Source: Lepiota brunneoincarnata (lineage: Eukaryota; Basidiomycota; Agaricomycetes; Agaricales; Agaricaceae). From it: DNA of 64,000 nt. The notes beneath the pieces were generated by a model, which was given only the letters and a program-made list of their open reading frames with translations, made no database searches and was not told the origin of the DNA. This document shows positions 33,151 through 42,624 of the stretch, in pieces. Positions within the stretch are counted from its first letter, which is position 1. Every line of letters starts with the position of its first letter. The DNA lies in the NCBI GenBank assembly GCA_023014365.1, contig JAEBUN010000029.1:248001-312000 (forward strand). The letters are read 5' to 3'. The translations under genes were made by a program, and so were the position numbers.

Positions 33151-33565
33151 GGATATGTCTGATGAGGACATCAGACCTTACGAAGGGGATAATGTTATGA
33201 ACAGTCCAGACCGGGAGGAACAAGAATTACTGTTCAACTTTACAAGATGGGTACAGGAGACTACAGACCAACTACGGGCACAAGAATACGAAGACGAGGA
33301 AGGGGAATACTACACCGCCATGCAGGACCTGGCGAGAGAAGCAGGAATGGAGATAACCTTGGAGGATATATTGGAATACCCCGAGGACGAAGAAGATAAC
33401 CATGGATCAACCGATCCAACCTCCGATACGGATGGAAGCACTGAGAGAATGGAGAGCGAGAACGGAGAGGACTCCATGGAGATACAATCGGGAGAAGGAG
33501 ATTATGAGTCAGAGGAAAGCGATGGAACATCGCACAGCAGTAGCGAGAGTACTGACTCATTGTAA
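31994..33565 (+). CDS. Post-pol frame 2: acidic protein ending inside the 3' LTR (523 aa)
   Basis: Open frame MDAFSSGKESYPWRT.. to a stop inside the 3' LTR. No known family. The N-terminal part is Pro/Ser/aromatic (TKFPFILPEPVLNAVQRWYP). The middle has helical stretches (ELAAIAAVDSAISKQDARAT) and a PIVIDLTQDPP motif. The last about 120 residues, coded by LTR U3 sequence, are strongly acidic (EYEDEEGEYYTAM, DILEYPEDEEDN, ending SSSESTDSL). The 5' LTR retains the same reading with a single Asn/Asp change. It overlaps the zinc-knuckle frame and, at its start, pol, so three frames are open between 31994 and 32054. Confidence 0.45.
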   Translation: MDAFSSGKESYPWRTASKEIANLTLPPIPLTTNQTGPTVLISSGIPSFPPTNPRYDPSFYTKFPFILPEPVLNAVQRWYPWSTPAGRHLLLFCITSASSTTEQQNSKNYAPLFFLAQQRNRTATPFLPCYQPLSPNSRSRVRSQARAMEAEVRTALSYLSGPPPNLPTLPWWIRVTNHQVLYKLYLLLMTPPSGLPPLTYPPPELAAIAAVDSAISKQDARATNVDIVERLPQAITRSTARETLTSINPQVWYLACIAAHEEYQAELDPSHAKPQTTIFDTLLQAPSSAPLQPDPSAPEFKMPPSSFRPPTPPPHLLVEATDFLNRSFGTPATIHSREPIVIDLTQDPPSPDHQVTEATPQNPTHTSTGTPSPNQTLQESLSDYTEDMSDEDIRPYEGDNVMNSPDREEQELLFNFTRWVQETTDQLRAQEYEDEEGEYYTAMQDLAREAGMEITLEDILEYPEDEEDNHGSTDPTSDTDGSTERMESENGEDSMEIQSGEGDYESEESDGTSHSSSESTDSL

Positions 33566-33890
33566 TATAAATAACACTAGGATGCCATCAGCCAGGATGT
33601 GCATCATGGTCAGGACTGCGGACGACCAGTAGAACAGCCAAGTAACCTATAACGAGTATATAGCACCTCATAGGTATATAAGGCCTGTACAAGTAGAGAT
33701 TAAAGCCCTAAGCTTTAATCTTGTTAACAGCGGTCGTTTACCTCTCTGCCTTAACTTGGCGTCTTCCCTCATTATCTCATTGAGCACGATCCACTAAGCT
33801 CTATAAGGCCAACCGTCTCGGACACCTTGTAGAGTGATTGAAGGCCGTCTCCAGTTATCCTCGGATACAGAAGGAGCACGGATCATAACA
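33193..33890 (+). repeat. 3' LTR of gypsy element 2
   Basis: 698 bp, preceded by a purine-rich tract (33182-33192, GAAGGGGATAA) that can prime plus-strand synthesis, and followed by target duplication TGGGC. Confidence 0.9.
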
Positions 33891-34139
33891 TGGGCTGTAT
33901 TGACTGAACAATGTCCTTCGTGAATTCCCTTGTAATGTTTCTTTGATCTCCGTGGTTATGCTTTCTTTAGTCTTTCTTCCTTTTACTGGCCTTGGGATCT
34001 TTGATGGCTGTGAGAGGGTTCTTTGATAGGTACATGCTTGGGTTGTGAGCTTGTTTTCCGTGATGTTGGATAATGGAATAGGGGCAAGGGTCTAGGTGTC
34101 AAGGACAGCTAACACCTACCCTTGCAGTGGGCTCCACTT
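33891..34139 (-). other. Leader of gypsy element 1 beyond the nested insertion
   Basis: Continuation of gypsy element 1. The minus strand next to its 5' LTR carries TGGAGCCCACTG (plus 34125-34136), three bases from the LTR. It begins with TGG as expected for pairing with a tRNA CCA end. The tRNA identity was not determined. Confidence 0.5.
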
Positions 34140-35032
34140 TGTATGAAGGTTTGTGAGTTTGAGAGAAGAGGCAAGCATCGTTGAGCTGAGTCAAGGAGAG
34201 GGAGAGATCGTGACAAGTCTTTCGAGATAGAGAGTAAATATTTTTTTCTGGAGGACAAATCCTCCCACTTCTACATTAAATACGGTAAAGAAAGTAATAC
34301 TACGTTATTCATCAGTTATCAGAGAAGACAGCAAATGTACATGAAAAGGAGCAAAATTGTATAACTACGAGAGGCCGTGTAAGTGAAACAAAATGTAGTG
34401 AAGACAGATTTTCATGAAACAGGAACCTGGAGAAAAACTTGTTGAACTGAGTAGAGTCAATAGTATCAGTGACACACTGATCACTAGTCACTAGCTCAAG
34501 TTGATCAACAATCACTGATGTATTCACACATTGTTAATAATAGTGTGATTTGATAAGCCCACTGATTTGGTCAAGTGTAAAGGTTCTTTGTATGTAACTC
34601 CCCTTCACATAATAGGATTTGGCTAGTCTAAGGTCCCATCCTGTCAAAATGGACACAAGGCGTGAAACTTGGTGTCCAATAATTGACATACCCAAGGGAT
34701 GGGTATACATAACAACTAATTACTTATATATCATAATTTGTTACTAACTAATAAGTGATCTGTCACTTTATTTAACAAAACTTACAAGTACACTAGGAAG
34801 GAAAAGGTAGCTAGAAGGAAGGAGAGGGAACGGCTGTACTAAAGGTGTAGAAAAACTTAAGGAATGAAGAAAAATTTACATATATTTCAACAGGAGGGGA
34901 CTTATCTGAAGACCGAGGGTACGCGTGGCCCAGGGTCGTCGCTCCGTTCCGTCGTTCGTCATCTGAGTCCGACGCTCGTCCTCTTCCGTATCGTTTCCAC
35001 GCGTAGCTACTAGCCAGGAGGCTACTCCCACA
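34140..35032 (-). repeat. 5' LTR of gypsy element 1, interrupted by a solo LTR
   Basis: Same ends as 19547-20095. It is 893 bp here because a 338-bp solo LTR and its target duplication are inserted; without them it is 550 bp. Confidence 0.85.
34440..34777. mobile_element. Solo LTR nested in gypsy 1 LTR
   Basis: 338 bp beginning TGTTGAACTG and ending TTATTTAACA, flanked by the 5-bp duplication AAACT (34435-34439 and 34778-34782). The uninterrupted target GAGAAAAACTTACAAG is seen at 19851. A/T-rich; no coding sequence. It is the footprint of LTR-LTR recombination of an element not otherwise present in the window. Confidence 0.85.
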
Positions 35033-35036
35033 CAGT

Positions 35037-35296
35037 CAATAATCAGATCGGTTGTACCCTTATTTTTCTTCTCAGTGTCGAGTTGGATTATCGGATTATC
35101 CTGCACATCGCCATGTTTTAGCAGCCTGACATTCTAATGGAAGTCGTTAGATTTCCATTTCTCTCCGAACCTGGTAATCTCGTTCTTTAAACATTCTTAC
35201 AAGATCCACAAATGCATCGGCGCCCTCCCACCAGTCTTCCGCTTGCGCTGTTTACCTGAAGGTAGTCGAGATAGTTCGGAGGGACTTCTGCGAAGA
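35037..35296 (-). pseudogene. Broken alpha/beta hydrolase copy, middle piece
   Basis: Matches 40185-40445 of the intact hydrolase (minus strand, TEKKNKGTTDLIID versus TEKKNEGTTDLIID). It has lost the piece of about 40 bp that codes the ITAGAEE region and carries frame breaks. It ends abruptly near 35296 beside a sequence that recurs at 56884, so the 5' two-thirds of the gene are missing. Confidence 0.75.
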
Positions 35297-36032
35297 CGAG
35301 CCCGTGGTCGTTTCGTCGATCACACCTCGCCCTTGTTATCTTGGAGTCGGATACTCTTCCCTTCGGGCAATAACTATCTGATACTTCTGATCATCAACGG
35401 GCGCGTCGCTAGGAACATTCGATGATTGCTTCCTGACTTTGAGTTTCTCGCAAGTACAGCCATTCGGAAAAACAATGGCTTGAGGCCCTTTGCGACCCGA
35501 TCTTGCCAAGTGCTAAAGCTCCTTCGCTGTATCAATTCGACCTGCGTTATACATCGCGATATATTCTCCTGATCTCGAGGGATTCTTGTGCCACTCGCAC
35601 AATCCATGACTTCCGTGCTGATGAGTGACTTCAGATTTCGTCAGCATCATCACCATACTGGAACCGGTGACAGTGATTAATACCGTTGGCAGGTGGAGTG
35701 ACTATCAAAAGAAAGACAACTGGTGAGAATACTCAACAACATCACTACCATTTTCATGGCTTGAGGGTTCCGGGTCCTAACCTGCCTCGAGGGGAGCTGG
35801 GATGGGACGACAAGCCCACTATCAGTGTGCCTAATTCCGGGTATCGGAACGCGACTCAGCTATATAACTGGGCCCCACAGGAAGTTCCAAGAGATCTGTC
35901 CAACCCAGGAAACTTTCCTCGACAGGCGTAACTTGGTTTCCCCCGAACTGTGATCCTCCCTCGGCCCATGGGAATCTTTTGCAGAGAACAGGAAGACATA
36001 CGGGCTATGCAATTATACCCTCTCTGTCCTTC
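35297..36032. other. Intergenic region upstream of paralogue C
   Basis: The first 65 bp (35301-35364) recur at 56884-56947. From about 35370 the sequence follows the upstream region of paralogue A. No independent gene is supported. Confidence 0.5.
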
Positions 36033-36056
36033 TATAAAGCGCTCATCTTTGACTCA
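36033..36056 (+). promoter_or_regulatory. Core promoter of paralogue C: TATA box plus TGACTCA
   Basis: TATAAAG at 36033-36039 and TGACTCA at 36050-36056, 32 bp before the ATG, as in paralogue A. Confidence 0.5.
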
Positions 36057-36087
36057 GACATCATCCCCATCCGACTATTTCCCCCCG

Positions 36088-37119
36088 ATGACTATACTCC
36101 GAGTGACTCTGACAACTATCGCTCTTGTTACGCTCGCTAGCGCCCAGTGAGTTAGGTACATTCTCTAGCACTTTAGTGCGACTGCTCACTGCTGCGAAAG
36201 ATCATCACCAGTCAAATGCACGCTCGCGTTGTCTGGACTGGCCGGCAGAAACTCACAAGTTGGTCAATGCTTCGCTCCAACTGTTCTTTTTCCCGCTATA
36301 AATCACACCGCGGCTTTTGACATTATGCCCATCAACGACTGGGCCATCAAGATTTGCGAGGCTCAACCTTGCAGCAACTCGACTGTGGCAGACATAGTGG
36401 ACACAGTCGTTCGTGGTTGCCCAGACAAAATTTTCGGCACAACATTGGCCGAGACCGATCCATCTGCTCTGGTTTCACGAGTCACGCCCATACTTCAACA
36501 GTATTATCCTACCATAAGAAGAGCCATCTGCTTAGTAAAGTGGGTGTAACTAACCCTCCGCTCATTGCGGTGTAGTGCAGATTACTGACGAAGAACAACA
36601 GTGTGGGCGGCATTCTATGTCTCTCGCAGATATTGTTGGGGATTCAGACTGTACAAGGAAAGATCACTCTCGACGACTTTTTGTCGTCGGTTGAGCTTGG
36701 ATTCGATGTGACAGAGTTCCCTATCAATATTACTTGCACGGACTGTGCAAAGGCCGTTTACAATATCTTCAAGCAAGAAATCCCAAGTGTTGTATCAGAC
36801 ATCACTCCTGGCCTCCGATCAAAGTGCGGTGCTTCGTTTATAGGTGCGTCGAGTCAACCTTTATCCCCCAAATCTGACGCTGAGCGCTGAATCCTCTCGT
36901 GTAGATGGTATGCCCGCAGTTGGGGTCGTCACTACCCTAACGGGAGCCAATCCGACCTCAAGTTCAGCTGTCCCGAGCAGAGCATCGGGTAGCACTGACA
37001 ACGGAAACAGTGGTAATGGCGCCATACCCATTGCGGCATCCGGTCTCTGCGTATCCACTCTGATTGCTGTGTCTGCAGCTATCACCTTGTTGGCAGATTT
37101 ATCTATTTCGATCGCTTAA
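36088..37119 (+). CDS. Small cysteine-rich secreted protein, paralogue C
   Basis: Function not recognised. Exons 36088-36146, 36201-36539, 36602-36843, 36905-37119 give 284 residues in exact frame. Signal peptide ends VTLASAQ. The ten-cysteine pattern is complete (KCTLAL, QCFAPT, ICEAQPC, RGCPD, ICLVN, LCLSQ, TCTDC, KCGASF). The C-terminal tail has a Ser/Thr/Asn-rich linker and hydrophobic end (IPIAASGLCVSTLIAVSAA), pointing to surface anchoring. It is closest to paralogue A (SNSTVADIVDTVVRGCPDK shared) and shows the segment A has lost. It is followed directly by the decayed Hpc2 and SDR ends. Confidence 0.75.
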
Positions 37120-37234
37120 ATCATTACCTACGGACTTGAATCTTAGTCTATGATACTTGTAGGCGATGTAAAAAAGTTCCGGTGTATCTAATATCTGCAA
37201 ACAGGTACGTGCCTAATGGAAGTGATTAAAGCTC

Positions 37235-37570
37235 ACAGCATAAGAGGTACTGGATGACGGAACAGATGAAGAGTTTGTTATTGAGTGGTGAAATTATTGA
37301 CCGGAGAATGAGAAAAATTACTCTTTTGCTATGGGCGTAGCTTGGGGCTCGTAGTACACCGGAAGGATTTTTGATTCAAGTTAATGAGCATGTAAGTTTG
37401 AGAAAGAATTTATGAGAGATTTGTGGCGGCGTTCGTTGGACGTCTTCCGGACAGATTTCCAGGGATGATGGGTGCACGGGAACGTACTCGACACACTCTG
37501 CTCATGAAATCTCTTTAGTGAGTGCTATGAAGAAGTACGACAAAGGGGCAGTGGAGAACAAGGCGTAGAC
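37235..37570 (+). pseudogene. Decayed 3' end of the Hpc2/ubinuclein-like gene
   Basis: Resembles 8968-9336 (AAGAGGTACTGGATGACGGA versus AAGAGGTACCGGATGACGGA, then TGTTATTGAGT, the last two exons and stop). It has deletions, frame breaks and a lost intron pattern. The following spacer also matches, so this is a segmental copy, not a retrocopy. Confidence 0.75.
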
Positions 37571-38112
37571 TCTACGATCGAAGGCCCTGCCCTGCCCATC
37601 AAGGTCTTGATAGTCTCGGATTTGCTTTATATATGGCACACATGTTAAACCGTGTTGCTTTCGTTCGATATAAGGTCGGTCGGTCGGTTGGTCGCTAATT
37701 CACCATCGTTTCCCTTTTCTTCCCCTATATATTCTTAGTATATGCACCTTTTACTCATGTGAAGGGGAATCGCAATCTCCTTATTTTTCGACTTGTTTTG
37801 CCTTTTCTTTGGGTTCCGAATGTATTCTCGTGCCTGTGTACCGATCTTAACACTCTGGACTCTGCTCTCCTCCTTTCTCCGTAGCAGTGCTTTCTTCTTA
37901 CTTTCTAGTATCTCTCGTACGTATCATGGTTGATTGAATTATAATAGGCAAAGATCGAATGAGACCGTAGTGGTTTGTAGTGATTGATAAATATGCCCCT
38001 GCCATCTTTGCCAACTACCTCATTTTGAGCTTGAAGTGGGGAGGATCAATGGCATAGCTGATAGCTTTGGATATCACTCGCAATTTCCTCTCGGTGCATC
38101 AAACCCCGCAGC

Positions 38113-38345
38113 TACGTCTATCCCAAGAAATCCTGTTCACCCTTCTTTGACGAAGCCATCGAGTCCCTCTTCGATCAGAGCCTCTCCGCCAACTACATCA
38201 ATCGCCAAAACTGCTGCATCTCCGTGGTCGGCCAGGAGAGCGAGTGTTTTCGCGAAATCATCTCTCCACCTCCAAATCTTCACCCCCGGCACAATAACAA
38301 TTGCAAAGCGAAGTTCGCCACGACAGTTGGACTGATGAGTTTCTT
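38113..38345 (-). pseudogene. Decayed last exon of the SDR-like gene
   Basis: Minus-strand reading DDFAKTLALLADHGDAAVLAIDVVGG matches DDVAKTLALLVDREDAAGLAIDLVGG of the intact gene at 9926-10072. The C-terminus is altered and upstream exons are absent; the match stops at about 38280. Confidence 0.75.
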
Positions 38346-38837
38346 TCTCGGACTTCAAATTTTGTCAGCATCATCAGCATCATACTGGATGAGGTGACAG
38401 TGATTAATACTGTCTAGAATTTTGGCAGGTGGAGTGACTATCAAATAAAAGACAACCTGGTGAGAATACTCAACAACATCACTACCATAGCAATCATCTT
38501 CGTAGCTTGAGGGACCCGGGTCCTGGCCTGCCTTGAGGGGAGCTAGGATGGGACAGCGAGTCTACCACCAGCTACTCCACCGTTGTGTGGCTAATTCCAT
38601 GTAACTGGAGATTTGGGAAGGGTCGAGGAGCAAAAATAGATCTGTGCGACTGTGGAAGCTTTGCTCGACAGGTATAGTTGGTTTTGGCACCCGAACTGTG
38701 ATCTTTCCTCAGCCCATGGGAATGGTTAATAGAGAATAGGACGACGCACGGGCTTGGCAATAATACCATCTCTGTCCTTCTATAAGGTGCGCACCTTTGA
38801 GTCAGATACCATCACCCTCCGACTGGCTATGCCCCCG
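38346..38837. promoter_or_regulatory. Promoter region of paralogue D
   Basis: Homologous to the regions upstream of A, B and C. TATAAGG at 38781-38787 and TGAGTCA at 38798-38804 occupy the conserved positions. The G in TGAGTCA is shared with B, as the coding sequences are. Confidence 0.5.
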
Positions 38838-39880
38838 ATGATCGCACTCCAACTAGCCCTGACAGTTATCACCCTTGCTACTCTTGCTAGAGCCCAGTGA
38901 GTTACATTCTCTAGCACTTCAGCACGGCTGCTAACTCCTGCAAGAGATTTTTTGACCCATGTGTAAATGCACTGAGTGGAATGATTGCCGGAGAATCCTC
39001 AAGCGCTCAGTGCTTCGCGCCACTTTCGCTTGAAGAGGCTCTGTGGCACAACACCTCATCTGTCACTAGGCCTATGGACGAATGGGCCATCAGTATTTGC
39101 GATGCTAAACCTTGCACCTGACCTGGATCTCCTGGATATTGTAGACACAGTTGTGCATGGATGCCCAGAAAAGATTTTAGGCACAAACGAGGCCTTTTAC
39201 CAATCCATCTGCTCTGGTTTCACGAGTCATGCCCAAAGTTCGTCAATATTATCCCTACCATACGAAAGGCCGTCTGTTTAGCAGAGTGAGTAACTAGCAT
39301 TCCATTCACTATGCCGTAGTGCGCAAATTAATGACGAACGACCACCAGCCAGACCCACCTTATATGTCTCTCGCAGATATTGGGGAGCGTTCAGATTGTA
39401 CAGGGAACGATCACGCCCGACGACTTGTTGTCTGGGCTTGAGCTTGGTTTCAACGTGACGAAGTTCCCTGCCAATGTCGTTTGTACAGACTGCGTGAAGG
39501 CCATTTACAGTGTCTTCAAGCAAGGTCTCCCAAGTGTACTATCAAACATTACTACTGCCCTCGAATCAAAATGTGGCGCTTCCTTTACGGGTGCGTCGGG
39601 TCAATCTTGTATTCAGCTCTCTGTTGGTAAGCGCTGAATCCTTGCGTCGTGCGTAGATGGTGCCTCCCCACCTGGGGTCTCAAGCATCGCAGTTGAAGAC
39701 AATCGGACTTTCCACCCAACTGGTCAGGGCGGGGGGCTTGGCGACGGAGACGACGCTCAAGGGGGGAGCAGTGGTAATGGCGCTATACCTATAAGTAATG
39801 GCGCTATACCTATCGTGGCCTCCGGCTTTGGTGTATCCACCCTGATTTTCATTTCTTCAGTTATCGCCCTGTTTCCATAA
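38838..39880 (+). pseudogene. Small cysteine-rich secreted protein, paralogue D (frame-broken)
   Basis: Aligns with paralogue B throughout: signal peptide ending ATLARAQ, exons 38838-38896, 38947-39285, 39349-39590, 39657-39880. An alternative in-frame ATG lies at 38829. Three single-base insertions relative to B in exon 2 (near 39119, 39195 and 39253) create an immediate TGA after the KPCT codons and only together restore frame. As written the product stops after about 110 residues. A 21-bp tandem duplication in exon 4 repeats the codons for SNGAIPI. Either a pseudogene or a copy with sequencing errors; splice sites are all intact. Confidence 0.65.
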
Positions 39881-40143
39881 ATTACTCTGGAACGAATCGA
39901 GGTCGGAGCACATACACCGACAAATGATGTTGTACATTCTCCTTACAATTGTTTTAACTTGAAGAGGAGGCCAATAATACATGTAATGACAATGCGTAGC
40001 TAGTTGTGGTTCACATTCAATGTGGGCGCGCGAATTGCTAGTTGCTAGTAAAAGTACGAGTACAGAGGAATAAATGGACACTTCGACGGAACAGGGAGAT
40101 AGAGCAAAGTTCCGGGAGTCTGGCAGTCACAAGTACTACCAGA
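39881..40143. other. Tail-to-tail spacer between paralogue D and hydrolase
   Basis: 263 bp between the stop codons of D (+) and the hydrolase (-). The counterpart at 19212-19496 is recognisable, confirming that paralogue and hydrolase were duplicated as a block. Confidence 0.5.
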
Positions 40144-41521
40144 TTAAACCTGAGGCGTCGCATCCTGGAACCCCATTGCAAGCCAATCAATAATCAGATC
40201 GGTTGTGCCCTCGTTCTTCTTCTCAGTGTAGACTTGGACTATCGGATCATTGTGTACACCGCCATGTTTTAGCAGCTTGACATTCGAATGGAAGTCGTTA
40301 AACTTCTCTCCGAACCTGATAATCTCGTTTTTCAAACATTCCTCAGCTCCTGCTGTGATCAGTACACGATCCACAAATGCATCGACACCCTTCCACCAGT
40401 CTTCCCCTGCGCTGTTTGCCTCAAGGTAGTCGAGATATTTCGGAGGGACGTCTGCGAGAACCTTTGACCCCCAATCTTTGATAAGCGTGGAGCTGAGAGT
40501 ATCGGTAGCATCCCCGGCTCCAAGCGTCTTGAAAATATCTGAGAGATCGACCCAGGGTGACATGAGATAGATTCCCTTGACAGGTGCAGGGAGTGAGAGG
40601 AGCGGCACCCTCTCGGATTCGAGGGGATGTATGAGGTGTCCGAGAACTTGGAGAATTAGGTTCCCTCCAGCGGAATCCCCAATGAATTGCATGTTCTGAG
40701 GGTCAACCCCAAGGTCCATGAGGTGGTTGATAGCGGCGACAGCTTGTCTGAGTGGTGTAGGGAACGCAGCTTCCGGTACGAGGGCTAACGGAAGCATTAT
40801 ATTGAACCTTGTCGTCCAGAGTACGAGAATAGGAACCTACTGTACTGGACCATTGCAATGCCGACGTTGATGCCGCGCTCTCTGAGTCGCGTACCGATAT
40901 GGTATAAGAAGCTATAGTTGAGATCGGGAGGGGGAATTATGAACCCGCCCCCTGTTTCGTGGGATAATTACATTCGCACGGACAGAGATTATCGGGACAT
41001 GTCGGGAAATTGGAAAGGGGTATAATGAGAAATACAACGAGCAAACACCAAAAGACCCAAGGGCGACCCACCATGCAAGTATAAAATAACTTTATCCAAG
41101 GTCCTCTCGCCGATCCAGAGCAATTTTGTCACCTCTCCAGCACCCTCCGAGACGGATTCTACCAGAGGCTCCACCTTGGCTGCCCTCGTCCACTTGCCAT
41201 AGATATCCATAGTGGTGCCATTGACATATTGTAGCTGCCTCACGGTGAGGGAGGTGATTAAGTATCGTGTCATACGAATGTACACGGTACGGCTGAGACC
41301 CCTCCCCCTTCTCCGAAAGAGTACAGTCCATAGAAGAACGATGGCTGGATGCCGCCGGAGTAAGCGCGCCTAATCAGTTGCAGCGCGTAGGGGGGGGGGG
41401 GGGGGGGGAACAAATGTGACTCACGGAGGGGTAATAGGATAAAGAACATCTTGATCTTCTCCATAACCGAAGGACGGCCATACGGCGCGGCTCGAGGGAT
41501 CAGCGGCGACGTTTCCGACAT
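40144..41521 (-). CDS. Alpha/beta hydrolase fold-3 (HSL-like) with proline run
   Basis: Predicted esterase/lipase of the hormone-sensitive-lipase type. Exons on the minus strand: 41521-41286, 41238-41072, 40951-40841, 40784-40144; 384 residues in exact frame. HGGGF, the oxyanion-hole motif, is assembled across the 120-nt intron. The nucleophile serine is in GDSAGGN (about 40661-40685). The acidic residue is probably in ITAGAEE and the histidine in KHGGVHNDP near 40255. Exon 1 contains a 19-bp C run coding prolines; a GTGAGT..TAG pair flanks it but splicing there would break the frame. The first residues (SETSPLIPR, then MFFILLPL) suggest a membrane-proximal N-terminus. Substrate unknown. A truncated second copy lies at 19497-19546 plus 35037-35296. 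Confidence 0.8.
41390..41408. repeat. 19-bp G homopolymer inside hydrolase exon
   Basis: Nineteen consecutive G (C on the coding strand). It codes a proline run, and the current length keeps the hydrolase in frame. Such runs are unstable in replication and in sequencing. Confidence 0.8.
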
Positions 41522-42624
41522 TATGCGAGATTCCAAGACCGTAAGTAAGCAAGCTCACTCGATGTTGGGGGCCACGGAGTACCAGGAAGTGGACGGGGGG
41601 GAAGGGAATGCAACGTCGAGGGGATTGGAGAAACGATAGGTTGTGTTAAGAATAGAGGATGGGAAGCATAGCGCTTCGTTTGGCTGAGGGGACTCTGAAA
41701 ATTCGGCCTCCCGTTCACATGTCAAGGGCCGAATGGGCCTAACAATTGAAGGCTTGCCCTTGATGTGATCAGTGGCTCGGCACGGTTACTGGGTAAATGT
41801 CTGGATATGTACGCGAAGTCTATACCGAATTGTTAATTATGGTTTGGTGATTGGTAATTCAAATGGAAAGAAGCTTGGGGATAACGTCAAATGCGTATTA
41901 AAAGGCGAAATGGCAACATGGCCATGCACTTATGTCGCGAACCGTGGAGTATCAACGCCCACGTTTGGGCAATTTCTATTTTACTCGCAGCCGCTGTGGG
42001 CGAAAGGGGTAACCAATCCAGACTTCTATATGAGGTCATACCCATATACAAAATATTGTGTCCTGGTGTGAGGATCAGACACTCGCTAGCAACGGGATTG
42101 CAAGTTCGTGTCCCTCCCTTCGCTAGTCCCCGACCTCTTTATGCATCTGGCTTCCGTGCACATCGAGATCTGCGTCCACACACACCCCTCCGACGTCAAT
42201 ATCTCCGACTTCCGTACTTGCGCCCACAACGTCTGCGTATCAGCCACACAACATCTACATATCAGCCACACAATGACCGCAATACGGCCATAATACCATC
42301 ACTCACAGGGTCCAACGTGCCACGTGTATGTCCATCAGTTTTTTTTTCATCCTTTTCTTTTCTTTCTTTTGTCTGCGGGGCTTCTGGCTCACGCCTTACG
42401 CGACAAATTACCTTTGTGCATACCCTCCTCCCTCGCTTGCCAGCCTTCAATTTCACGTGTATACCACGCAAAAGCCCACCCGCCACCCATACCCTTTTAC
42501 TTCCTTATTATCCCCCAGTGCCTTGCATTGTACTCTGGATCTAAAAGCATGCGACGTACAATCGCCGTCGCACTCGCCAAGTCCCTCATTACATAACCCA
42601 TCTTACACCCCTTCACTGGGCCCA
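41522..42624. other. Intergenic region
   Basis: 1.1 kb between the divergent start of the hydrolase and the stop of the acylaminoacyl peptidase. A T/C-rich run at 42330-42372 is the only striking composition. Small reading frames have no motif support. Confidence 0.4.

Larger units (their letters stand above)
25649..33890 (+). mobile_element. Ty3/gypsy chromovirus element 2, nested, near-intact
   Basis: An 8242-bp element with two 698-bp LTRs and a perfect 5-bp target duplication TGGGC (25644-25648 and 33891-33895). It interrupts the leader of gypsy element 1 between that element's primer site and gag. Only three LTR differences were found, all CG to CA (25690/33236 region, 26225, 26239), so it is young. 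It codes for Gag, Pol with chromodomain, and one or two further long frames after pol. Confidence 0.95.
19547..35032 (-). mobile_element. Ty3/gypsy element 1 (degenerate), hosting nested elements
   Basis: Minus-oriented LTR element of about 6.9 kb once the nested insertions are removed. Termini are LTR 19547-20095 and 34140-35032, with a likely 4-bp target duplication CAGT (19543-19546, 35033-35036). A polypurine tract sits beside the left LTR (20096-20110, minus AAAGAAAGGGGGAGA) and a primer site beside the right LTR. Gag and pol are broken by many stops and shifts. LTR differences are mostly CpG transitions, marking an old copy decayed by cytosine deamination (RIP-like or methylation-linked). 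It sits inside a broken hydrolase copy. Confidence 0.85.

Noticed and set aside
41370..41424. A 55-nt intron (GTGAGT..TAG) around the homopolymer in the hydrolase
   Set aside because: Splicing it puts the following conserved residues out of frame, whereas leaving it in and using a 47-nt intron at 41239-41285 makes the whole gene sum exactly.
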